Shown in pieces: positions 24,017-33,792 of a stretch of DNA of 64,000 bases. The stretch's first letter is position 1, and each line of letters starts with the position of its first letter. Under the pieces are notes generated by a model. That model was not told the origin of the DNA, ran no database searches, and saw only the letters and a program-made list of their open reading frames with translations. Origin of the DNA: Nothopassalora personata (Eukaryota; Ascomycota; Dothideomycetes; Mycosphaerellales; Mycosphaerellaceae); NCBI GenBank assembly GCA_033816765.1, contig CM066290.1, positions 1,116,001-1,180,000 of the forward strand, given 5' to 3'. Both the position numbers and the translations under genes were made by a program.

Positions 24017-24214
24017 TGTAAGGGCCGTAAGGCTATAAGGGGATGTCGTAATATATAGTACGCCTACGATCTTCTAATCGTAGATAAACTAAAGCTTACT
24101 TTCTTCTATTAACGCTATGCGCGTCTCCTAGTGTACGTATACGCGTTACGTGCGGTATACTAAGCCGGGTATAGCCGCATTATATGTAAGGGTTAGCTAT
24201 AGGCTACCCTTACA
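24017..24214 (-). repeat. Family D LTR, copy 3 (198 bp, minus)
   Basis: The least RIP-changed at its ends of the four copies: TGTAAGGG...CCCTTACA. It separates D gag (left) from a broken family B gag (right). Confidence 0.75.
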
Positions 24215-24962
24215 GTTATCGTAGAAGCCTCTATTACGGTTATCGTAGCCTAGTGTATATTTAGCCTTTCCGGATACCTTAGAGTCGTATCGTCGTTCTA
24301 TAGCTCTCTTATAGAGCTTATCGTTAAGATTAATCGTAACTCTAACGAGGTCGCCTAAGCTATCGATCTTCCGACCGTCCCTTATTAACTCGTCCTTAAC
24401 ATGCTCCTTTAGTCCTCTCCGGTACATAACTTAAAGTGCTTCGTTGTCCTAATCGGTAAGTTACGCGTATTCCTAGAATTTAGTAGCATATTTAGTAGTA
24501 GATGTCTTCTAGGTTAAATACTAAATAACACGAACGGTAGTAGTAATCTTATTAGAGACACTAAAGACGCTCTTTATAGCATACTTAAGATAGTTATATA
24601 ACCTAAAGATTCCGTCGGTATTATCTTCTCCGTTACTATCTAGGTATTTCCTAAGGAATAGTTTAACCTAATGCTATACTCGTCCTCTTAAGAAGGTAGT
24701 AGTAAAAACAGGCTTAAGGTTCTTAGGCATAGAGTTAAATAAAAAGTATATATCTATCTAAGAGACCTAAGTGTCAAACTTGTCTCGGTCGCGATAGTAG
24801 TATTCTAGCTTACTAACCTTAAGGGTATCGTTACCGGTATAAGTAGCTAAGGCATTAATAGTATCGTTTACGGTCTAAGGTCGTCGGGCTCTACTTACTT
24901 TACTAGGGGCGGGTGTTCTCCGTTTACTCTATCGGTCTCCTATCGTAGAGGGCGTTTAAAGC
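24215..24962 (-). pseudogene. Family B gag fragment (minus)
   Basis: Carries the same Gag segment as 9217–9471 (open at 24197–24427). It starts at the B LTR on its right, with the PBS-like stretch adjacent, and is cut off at the D LTR. Confidence 0.75.
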
Positions 24963-25366
24963 TATTAGGCTTAGTATAACCTAATAATATTATAAGTTAA
25001 GAAGATAAGCTTAATTGGATTTATTCTCGGGCCGATAGAAAGTTAAGGGAGAGTAATAAAGTAGTAGCTATCTTGTCTCGTAGAGACTAAGCAGTAGTAA
25101 GGTAGAGGTTAGGTTATAGTATATTCTAAATAGTAATATTAAACAGTAAGTTAAACGTATCGAAACTATAAGGGATTCTTAGCGTTCCTAAATATAAAGG
25201 AGATTTATAGATCTCGGTAAATAGTCTAATTAGTCTAAGTATAAGCAGTCTAATTAGTCTAAGCATAAGTAGTCTAATTGCCCTAAGTCTAAGCGCTTAG
25301 GTAGGATAAGTTACGTGCTCGTCTCGTTATTATAATTCTAGGGCCTATAGGAATTATTCCGTAATA
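24963..25366 (-). repeat. Family B LTR (404 bp, minus)
   Basis: Inverted copy of the B LTR, the 5' LTR of the truncated minus B element 24215–25366. It interrupts the 3' internal region of the plus D element. Confidence 0.85.
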
Positions 25367-25679
25367 TAGTGCTAGCGGGTCGCTAGATAGTCGCTAGCAA
25401 GGAGCTAGTAGATCTCTAGTAGTACGGGTACGGTACGCTACGAGAACGTAGTATAAGAAAAAAGAAGGAAAAGGAGGGAGAGGGTACGCTTCTTAAACCC
25501 TCGAGTTAGTTAACCCGGCAACTATAACTTTATACCTACCTACACCCCGATAACGATACGTACGAGACCCGTAGGCGGGTCGTATAGTAATAGAATCTAC
25601 GAGAAGTAGATAGATTACTTATATAGAAACCTCCTAAAGCCGCGAGCTAAGGGTAGCTCGTCCTAGAAGGGGAGGTAGT
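25367..25679 (+). pseudogene. Family D internal 3' region (plus)
   Basis: Reverse complement of 7439–7745. It ends in a polypurine run (GAAGGGGAGG) just before the D 3' LTR. Confidence 0.6.
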
Positions 25680-25880
25680 TATAAGGGTAGCCTAGCCTAT
25701 AGCCGACCCTTATATATAATACGGCTATACCCGGCTTAGTATACCGCACGTAACGCGTATACGTATACTAGAAGACGCGTATAGCGTCTATAGAAAAAGC
25801 AAGCTTTAGTTTATCTACAATTAGAAGATCGTAGGCGTGCTATATATTACGACATCCCCTTATAGCCTTACGGTCTTATA
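25680..25880 (+). repeat. Family D LTR, copy 4 (plus)
   Basis: 3' LTR of the plus D element whose 5' LTR is probably 6171–6368; all sequence between them is later insertion or rearrangement. Confidence 0.7.
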
Positions 25881-26259
25881 TAACCTTCTAGCAACCCTCT
25901 CTTTTATAATCTACTTCGTACCGCCTTTAGTCTCCTTACTAGGTCGCCTTCTTAGCTTAGTTAGTTACCCTTTAACTACTATATTAGGGTACGACTATAT
26001 CTTAGAATACTAAAACAAAGGTATTAGAACTCTTAAAATAGAGCCTATTTTTGAAGTTTAGACACCTATACTACTTAATTTAGGTCTAGTCGAGCCTAAG
26101 AACGTAGTACCTCTACTAACTATACTAGAAGATAAAGATATACCCTTAAATACTAGAAACATATCCGATATAACCCTCGAGTAGCTCGAAGAATACTTTA
26201 AAGAATATAAGAATAAGGTTAAGAACGATTTATCTACTACCCTAATACCGGGATATTAC
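25881..26259 (+). pseudogene. Fragment of outermost element
   Basis: Heavily RIPed and Lys/Glu-rich when TAG is read as Gln. No domain recognised. It continues across element C at 40373, as shown by the attac duplication. Confidence 0.4.
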
Positions 26260-26668
26260 TGTTACGGTTCTGATCTAGGGCTAAAGGAAGCTAACCAATC
26301 AGACCTCCACAATTACTGGGCGCTTCCGCCCGAGAAGTACTCTCTTACCCGTAGGAATAAAACTAAGGAACCGAGAGTGTAACTGAAGTGATCTCCTTAA
26401 TCTCGTTGATCTCGGTGATCTCGAGAGAGCATAGAGAGCATAGAGAGCACGGAGAGCAAACGCTCTATCTCCTTTGTATTTAGGAACGCTAGAAACCCTT
26501 ATAGTTCTAAGGCGTTCAACTTATGTTACTATCTCACTGATTGGAATACAACTCTTATTTCTATTATTTATCTTCGCTTAGCTTACTTTAGCCTCTCTAA
26601 AGAATAATACCGCCACGTGACTTAACTTATCTCTCTTTTAAGACTAGCCCTAGAACGAGACAATAACA
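26260..26668 (+). repeat. Element C 5' LTR (409 bp)
   Basis: Begins TGTTACGG and ends AATAACA. It contains short direct repeats of an AGAGAGCA type around 26420–26455. The stretch just after it (TTGAACGCC) is complementary to GGCGTTCAA within the LTR near 26510–26520. Confidence 0.9.
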
Positions 26669-26679
26669 CTTTGAACGCC

Positions 26680-28720
26680 CTTAGGATAAGCGCTACTTAA
26701 GCAGCTAGTAGGGGAACACCCGCCCCTAGCGAAGTAGGAAGCATCCGCCGTACGCTACCATAATAGACTACTACGAAGGACGATAAGTCTAATGACGATA
26801 ACGAGCCTACTCTAAGGAAGAATGACGTTAAGGCTGCTAAGCCAGACCTCTTCTATAGAGACAGGGCCAAGTTCGACGACTAGATTAATTAGATGGATAT
26901 ATATCTTATGTTCAACCTAGTCGATGCCGATAAAAGAACTATCTTCGCTATTACGTACCTTCGCGGAAGCGCGTAGAACTAGATCAAACCTTACCTTAAG
27001 GAATACCTTAAAGGTATAGGACGATTAGACCCTACTAGAATGTTTAGGAGCTACACTCTCTTTAAAGATAAGATGAAATTAATCTTTAGAACCTCGAACG
27101 AAGTCTAATAGGCTATACGAATTATTCAACACCTAAAGCAGAAGACGTCTACTTTAGAGTATGCAGCCAAATTCGAAGAATACGGACAAATCACCGGATA
27201 GGACTAGACGGCGTTAATAACTATGTTCCGACGTAGACTTAAAGACTCCGTTAAGGACGAGTTAATAAGACACGGGGGACGGATCACTAACCTCGAAGAG
27301 CTAATAAAGGCGTCGATTAACATCGATAACTAGCTCTAGGAACGACACTAGGAGAAGAAATACGACTCTAAAGTAGGAGGAATAGCAGGATACGCTCCGG
27401 ACCGTAGACCCTTAGGAGGATACGTTGCGAAGGGAGAATTCTTACGATAAAGCTAGCTCTACTATAGACTACAGCTAATAGAACTAGACGTTACCTAACG
27501 AGGACGGAAGATCGATAAGAGTAGGGGCTACGGAAAGCCCTTTAAAGGAAAAGGAAAACTTACATATTATGCCTATAGCAAGGAAGGCCACATAGTGCGG
27601 GATTGCCGCGGTAAAAATATAGTGCGCCGCGAGCAGTTCAATATAATGCAACCCCGAACTAGTAAATCTAAGAGTAGCGTTAGATCTCGAGGAGATACCG
27701 ACTATACTTGGAGAGTAGAGGAGAGAGCTAGCAATAGAAGCACGACGCCTCTCCTAGACCCCTTAGAAGGACGAGGAGGATACTATAGGTAGCAAATAGT
27801 AATCATTCTATTTAATGCGAAGAACCAACCACGACAGTTTAACATAATAACACGAAGAGTCGACTACGAGACCGAATCTAAGTCTCGAAATAGTTATAGA
27901 AGCCTTTATTAGCGATTCTATTACTAAGACTCGTGTCAAATCTACTACGCCGCGAAGTTAGGCGCAGGGTATCAGCCTTAGCAACCACGAGGAACCCTAG
28001 GAGCGACGCATAGGCAAGACGCTACGCTCCGAGAAGTAGACATCGATAAATCCTACTTTAACGAAGATAGAAGCGATAAAGAAAATCAGGACCTAGGATG
28101 GAACGGATTATGGTTACTAGAACTATAGGAAGAAAGTTAAGAAACTACCGGGCTAGATACTATCGAGGAAGAACAGGATCCGGAAGAATTAAGCGAAGAA
28201 GATTCCTCCGAAGGAGAAGAGAGCGACACTAACGACGATAACGAACAACTTACCTTTACGGTAGATGCACCTAAAAAACTGTACGACATGATTATCTACC
28301 TATAAAGAAGGCACGAGGAATTCCTACCTAAGATAGGTAGACGAAGGAGGCTACATTCTATTAAGTTCGACAAGACACTCAACACCCTACGAGGCATAGC
28401 CTAGGGATACCCACTTATAGAAACAACCGAGAATCTAGCAACTACCGTTATAGAACGACTACCGATAGGAAGCCGAATAACAGGAACCGGATATCTTACA
28501 CCGTTAGGAACATTTATATCGAATGAATTACGTAACATAGTACAGTACGCACGCGTACTCTACTTAGAAACGTAGAAGATCTAGGAACGCAATAGACTAC
28601 AAGTGTAGACATAGGGCAACGAGCTACAGGTTCTAGCCGAAGCCTCTAGGCACGAAGCATAGCGAACTATATACCATTCGGGAAAAGGATTAGCTCCCTA
28701 GGAATAAGCGACCGGAGGGA
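26680..28720 (+). pseudogene. Element C gag remnant
   Basis: Gag with a recognisable retrotransposon capsid region at about 26790–27300, then a zinc knuckle at about 27570–27605 reading Y-x2-Y-x4-H-x4-C. The two Tyr are RIPed Cys. An acidic, Ser-rich region near 28100–28260 follows. In-frame TAG codons are frequent. Confidence 0.8.
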
Positions 28721-28729
28721 GTTATGCAA

Positions 28730-31700
28730 TACTTAGGCTTACGCATCGACATTAAACACAGTTTTCTAGACATAAGTAATCGTTAACGGACATAAGACTA
28801 GTGTTATAATCGACTTAGGAGCAGCGGGGAACTTTATCTCCGAGTCTTTTATAAGAAGAAACGGGTTAGCTACCCTAAAGAAATAGGGTTACGAGTTAAT
28901 CGCGGTAAACGGATTATTGTTACCTAGCGTAGAATGGGAGACGATACCATTACTACTAGCTATCTAACAGCACCACGAGAATATTACCTTAGATGTTACT
29001 AATATAGCCAGTTATAACATAGTATTAGGTATGCCTTAGTTAAGAAAGCATAATCTAGTAATCGACTAGAGAAGAGGAGTACTTACATTTAGGGAATGTG
29101 ATTGCGTTATCGACATTTAGCATACGCAGTAGTAGCGTTTACTAGTAGATAAGGTAAGGAAACAGCTAAATAAGATATAGCTTACGCCGAATAGAAGGAT
29201 AGAAGAACTACCTTCGACCGGGATAGACACTAGCATAGGGCCGCCGGGTTACGAAGTTACTAGAAGTGATAGAAGTAACGCACTATCGAAGAATACTAAC
29301 ATCTTAGAGTTAAGTATTCCTAAGGAGTATCGCAAGTAGTTGCGACTCTTTAAAGAGGAGAGAGGCAAGACCGCCTTACCTAAGCACCGCCTATAGGATT
29401 ATAAGATTAACATTTAGCTAGGGAAAGAGCCTCTATAGGGACCCCTATATTGAATGTCTAAGAAAGAGCTATAGACCCTACGAGAATAGCTAAAGGAGAA
29501 GCTAGCTAAAGGATAGATAAGAAGATCCACCTTAAGTGTAGGAACTCTATGCATATTCGTTCTAAAAGCAAACGGGAAGTTACGACTCGTATAGGACTAT
29601 AGGAAGTTAAACGAGATTACGATTAAGAACCGATACCCGCTACCTAACATCGAAGAAGCATAAGATAGATTAACCGGATTAGACTAGTACACGAAGATTG
29701 ACCTACGAGATGCCTTTTATGCTATACGAATAGTAGAAGGAGAAGAATAGAAAACCGCCTTTAGGACAAGATACGGACTTTACGAATTCTTAGTTATGCT
29801 AATAGGATTAACTAACGTACCCGCATCCTGCTAGGACCTTATTAACAAAACACTTAGAGACCTACTCGACGTATACGTTATCGCTTATATAGACGACATA
29901 CTAGTCTACACGAAAGGATCCCTATAGGAGCACATAAAACAAGTCTAGGACGTCTTCGAACGACTTACGCAATTAGGATTCAAGACGGTACCCGAGAAAT
30001 GCGAATTCTATAAGAAAGAAGTTAAATTCTTAGGCTTTATTATTAGCACTATAGAGATAACGATCGACCCTACGAAGACACAGTTAATTAGAGAATGGCT
30101 AGAACCGAAAACAGTTAAGGATGTACAATCATTCCTTAGACTAGCGAACTACAACCGGAAATTCATTAAGGACTACGCGAAAATAGCAGCACTAATAACG
30201 ATGCTTACGAGAAAAGACGTTACCTAGAAATAGGGAAAGGAACAGACTAAAGCGTTTAAGAAACTTAAGGAACAATGCGCTTTAGCCCCTACGCTTCGAC
30301 TATTCGATAGTAGTAAGGAAGTCCACATCGAGACCGATGCGTCTAATATAGTAATAGGCGCATGTCTAATATAGACACACGATAGGTAAAGACACCTAGT
30401 AGCTTATTACTCCCGGAAAATGACCATAGCGGAACAGAACTACGACATCTATAATAAAGAGCTTCTAGCTATTGTTACTACTATACAACATTAGAGAGTA
30501 TATGTCGAGGGCCTACCGAAGTTAACGATTCTTTCTAACTATAAGAATCTTACGTACTTCACGACGACGAAAGAACTTACCCGAAGGCAAGCCCGCTAGT
30601 CGGAGCTGCTAGGACAGTATAAGTTCGAAATTAAATATACTCTAGGACGAGAGAATGGCCGCGCCGACGCGCTAAGCCGAAGAAGCGACTATATAGAAGA
30701 AAAAGAACTAGTGTAACATAAGATATTAAAGACGAACCCCGACGGAAGTCTTAGTGCTAACATAAGAGAATTCAATAACATCGTACGGATATTAGGCGAC
30801 AGGGACGAACAATTCCCTATATCGTAAGGAAAATACTAAGTACCTAAGGATCGAGAAGAAGAATGCATACGACAACATTACGACGGACTAACTTATAGAC
30901 ACCCTAGAACTTTAAAAACTATAGACCTAATATAGCGCAGTTTCTCATTTCTATAGATGAGACTTAAGGTATTACGCTACATTAAACAATGCGTACACTG
31001 CTAACGAAATAAGGCTGTGAGACATGCAAAATACGGTTACCTACAGTTTAGGACACTACCGACGAAACCATAGAACGAAGTTACAATAGACTTTATTACG
31101 AAACTCCTACCGTTAAGAGATTAAGTTACGAAACAACTATACGAAATAATACTAGTTATGGTTAATAGACTTTCGAAATACGTACACTTCATTCCTACAT
31201 TAGAAACGTACAATGTAGAGCAGCTCGGATACCTCGTACTAGATAGACTTATCCGATACTACGGATTCCCTTAAGCGTTTATAACGGATAGAGACAAGCT
31301 ATTTACATTAAACTACTAGAAGACGCTTATAGGAACGATCGGAATTAAACACAAGCTGTTAATAGCATATTATCCGGAGACAGACGGACAAACCGAAAGG
31401 ATGAATTAAACGCTAGAACAATACCTACGACACTATATTAACTATGCATAAGACAACTGGGTTTTATTACTGCTAATAGCGCAGATTGCACTAAACAACT
31501 ACAAATCGGAGACAACTTTAACGACGCCATTTTATGCGAACTTTAGTAAAGATCCTAACCTATTCGGAACACCTAGATCCTATCTATAGGCCGAGAGAGC
31601 AATCGTGACGACGGATACTCTTAAGGAAGTGCATAAAGAAACACGTAAGGCGATCGAAGATGTATAACGAAAACTATCTTAACAACGGTAGGACACGAGA

Positions 31701-32092
31701 AAAATGGCACCTCTACTAAAAAAGGGGGATAAGGTCTATCTCCTTATAAAAAACTTAAGAATAAGAAGATAGACTAAGAAACTAGATCACGTTAAGGTCG
31801 GACTATTTTTAATCGACAAAGTCGTAGGACTAGTTAACTATCGACTACGACTACCACCTAACGTAAAAATCCACCTAGTCTTCTATATCTCTAAGCTGGA
31901 ACCCGCAGACGCTAGAACACCTTGCTAAGAGAGCTTCTATTTCGAGCCGGAAGCAGAAAATGAATTTGAAGTCGAAAAAATCCTAGATAAAAAGGGTTAG
32001 CGATACCTTATTAAATAGAAGGGATACGACAAATTAGAAAATACCTAGGAACTAAAAGAAAACCTACGAAACTGTTAGTAGAAGATTCGGGA
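28730..32092 (+). pseudogene. Element C pol remnant (protease to chromodomain)
   Basis: Protease near 28800–29090 with D-L-G-A-A in place of D-S-G-A-x (TCA to TTA, a RIP change). RT near 29330–30200 with intact YIDDIL at about 29885–29905. RNase H about 30290–30690. Integrase zinc site near 30900–31010 and core with P-E-T-D-G-Q near 31370–31400. Chromodomain near 31960–32070, with Trp codons turned to TAG. Confidence 0.85.
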
Positions 32093-32158
32093 GTATTAAA
32101 ACGGCGCTTGCTTAGAAGTAACTATACTATAAGACATAGTAACTTTTAAGTAAACGGA

Positions 32159-32232
32159 CGACTAGAGTAGGAATCGAACCTACGACCTTAAGAGTGTAGA
32201 CAGCTTACGCTCTACTACTAAGCTACCTAGCC
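32159..32232 (-). other. tRNA-like sequence, antisense in element C (best preserved)
   Basis: 74 nt on the minus strand. It has a perfect 7-bp acceptor stem with two G-U pairs, D arm GCTT/GAGC, T arm GTAGG/CCTAC with TTCGATT loop, discriminator G, A box TAGCTTAGTAG and B box GGTTCGATTCC. The 25 nt between D and T arms pair only as TAAG/CTTA around 11 nt, so there is no normal anticodon. It could be a Pol III promoter or a tRNA-derived structure rather than a decoding tRNA. Confidence 0.65.
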
Positions 32233-32276
32233 GATTAATAAGAACAGGGACATAACTTATAAATAAATACCCTTAC

Positions 32277-32434
32277 TGTCACGGGTGAACGACGTGTACA
32301 CTGAGGTTCTGTGTGGTATGCAATAAGTTCGATACAGAAGAAGGAGAAAACCGAGCGAAGCCCGGAACAAAGAAAATGGAGTCAGGTCCGCACGGGCTCA
32401 GCCCGTGCCAAGATGCAAGGGCTCGCCCCTTACA
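32277..32434 (-). repeat. 3' LTR of intact element (158 bp)
   Basis: On the plus strand it runs TGTCACGGG...CCCTTACA and matches 38831–38988. It contains a GC-rich inverted repeat (CACGGGCT/AGCCCGTG) at about 32391–32407. Confidence 0.95.
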
Positions 32435-32456
32435 TTACCCCCCCTCTCCCCTCCGC
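32435..32456 (-). other. Polypurine tract of intact element
   Basis: The plus strand is a C/T run directly inside the 3' LTR; on the element strand it is a G/A run ending beside the LTR start. Confidence 0.8.
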
Positions 32457-32689
32457 CGCCTGCAGCGTCTCCTCCGCCTGCTTGTTGTCGCCGTCGAAGG
32501 CCGTGCCTTCATTGTCGGGTCCCGCCGTCGCTGTGTTGTGGTATTGTTGCCTAGGTGAGTGTGAGGTTTCGTGTTGTTACCCATGTGACAATGGCTATTG
32601 TCACATGTGAACAATAGGACTCCAGAATATATCTACCGGATAGCTTCCTCTTTTTTTTCTTTTTTTTTTTGCTCGGCAACCATTAAGCG

Positions 32690-32884
32690 AATGTATGTGA
32701 ACACACCCCTTGACAGCACCCTCCCTCCTCTTCCTCCACTAGCCCTATCACCTCCGCCCCTCTCTACGATCCCCTTCGCCCTCGATCCGATTCCTTCTCG
32801 CCGCGCTCCGACAGAAACTAACCGGATTCCAGCACCACCAACACAACAGCCTCCAAACACCACATCTTCAATCAATACCATCAA
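32690..32884 (+). promoter_or_regulatory. Probable promoter/5' UTR of the antisense gene
   Basis: A pyrimidine-rich tract on the plus strand (about 32713–32800), of the kind common before fungal start sites, is followed by a C/A-rich leader and a GTAAGT donor at 32885. One plus frame is open through 32598–32888, but it does not join in phase with the downstream exons. I take this as untranslated leader. Confidence 0.4.
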
Positions 32885-32944
32885 GTAAGTCCGATTCTTT
32901 TGAGCCGGCCTCCGATGCTTTTTAACTGGTTTCCAGCAGAAAAC

Positions 32945-33444
32945 ATGCTCTACCACTGCCTGGAGTGCGCCAACTCTGGCCGCGATTGCGTGGGCCCTGC
33001 CGTAAGACGCCTGAGTCCGACGTTTTCCAGCCGGACTCCGCTCACAAACATCCGCAGGCCGCCACTCAAGTCCGCAGCTGCGACGAGTGCCTCCGCCTTC
33101 AGAAGCGCTGCCGCCCGCTGTGAGTCGCTCTCCGACCCCTTTCGACCGGACTCCGCTAACCCCCCACAGCCCAGCACTCTGCCACAAGGCGTACGCGGCC
33201 TGGACCCGTGCCGGCAACGCTTCCAAGGCGTAAGTCTCCGGCCTGCGATCGTTTTCCGTCGGCTAACGCCTGAAAAGCACCAAACTCGACAATCTCAAGA
33301 AGGTCATCAAGGCTTGGCGCCCGCTCTCCAAGCTCGAGTCCGATGGTCTGCTGTCCGGGTAATTTCCACCGGTCTCCGATTGAAAACCATCGCTAACCGT
33401 CTCTCAGTCCTGTGGCTGCTGAGGTCACTGGCTCCATGGAGTGA
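32945..33444 (+). CDS. Antisense spliced gene: small Zn2Cys6-like protein carried by retrotransposon
   Basis: Predicted exons 32945–33001, 33058–33119, 33170–33229, 33278–33358 and 33408–33444, after a leader intron 32885–32936. Introns of 48–56 bp have GT donors (GTAAG/GTGAG/GTAAT), AG acceptors and CTAAC-type branch sites (33262 and 33392 regions). A sixth intron-like unit, 33468–33517, lies after the stop. Splicing gives an unbroken frame of about 98 residues. Its N-terminal half reads C-x2-C-x6-C-x11-C-x2-C-x6-C, the fungal Zn2Cys6 spacing, followed by a Lys/Leu/Trp-rich helical part. ATG 32945 has A at -3. The gene runs opposite to gag-pol, so element transcription would not remove these introns. 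Exon joins are predicted, not proven; a longer N-terminus is possible. Confidence 0.65.
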
Positions 33445-33792
33445 GCCATCAACGCGCAAGCTGGCTCGTAAGTGTTGCACTCCGATTGAAAGACGTCGCT
33501 GACCGATCATTTTCCAGCGGCCCCGTCCCTCCTGCCCTCCGCCTTGGCACCCGCCGCGACATGTCTTGAGTGGTCTCCGGTGGTTTTCGCGCGGGCCGCG
33601 GTCGGGCCATCACAATGCTTTTGCCATCCCCGTATGGGGTGGGCCGGCCTCCGCTTCTTTTTGGTCGGGCCCCGCTGCCTTTTGGCGGCATGAATGAATG
33701 AAATTCTTTAAAACTTTTTCCTTTTCTCACGTGCTCTCAATCTGACTCCTGCTCCCAAACGCCTGTGCTCATGTCAACTGACCCGCAATCCG

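Noticed and set aside
26415..26460. Possible CRISPR-like or satellite array in the C LTR (AGAGAGCA units)
   Set aside because: Only a few very short, contiguous units inside an LTR; ordinary simple repeat.
32159..32232. A functional nuclear tRNA gene
   Set aside because: The anticodon arm does not form, and the sequence is part of a repeat family with RIP-type changes.
32598..32888. Coding first exon for the antisense gene
   Set aside because: The frame leaves two bases at the donor, whereas the Cys-rich exon needs one; no acceptor choice repairs the phase.
32633..33226. 197-codon minus-strand open frame overlapping the antisense gene
   Set aside because: It runs across the predicted exons and introns of the plus-strand gene without domain features; the splice signals all point to the plus strand.
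32900..33502. 200-codon unspliced plus-strand frame at the same place
   Set aside because: It contains the Cys-rich start but then reads through intron sequence; the spliced frame keeps the second Cys half and is more protein-like.
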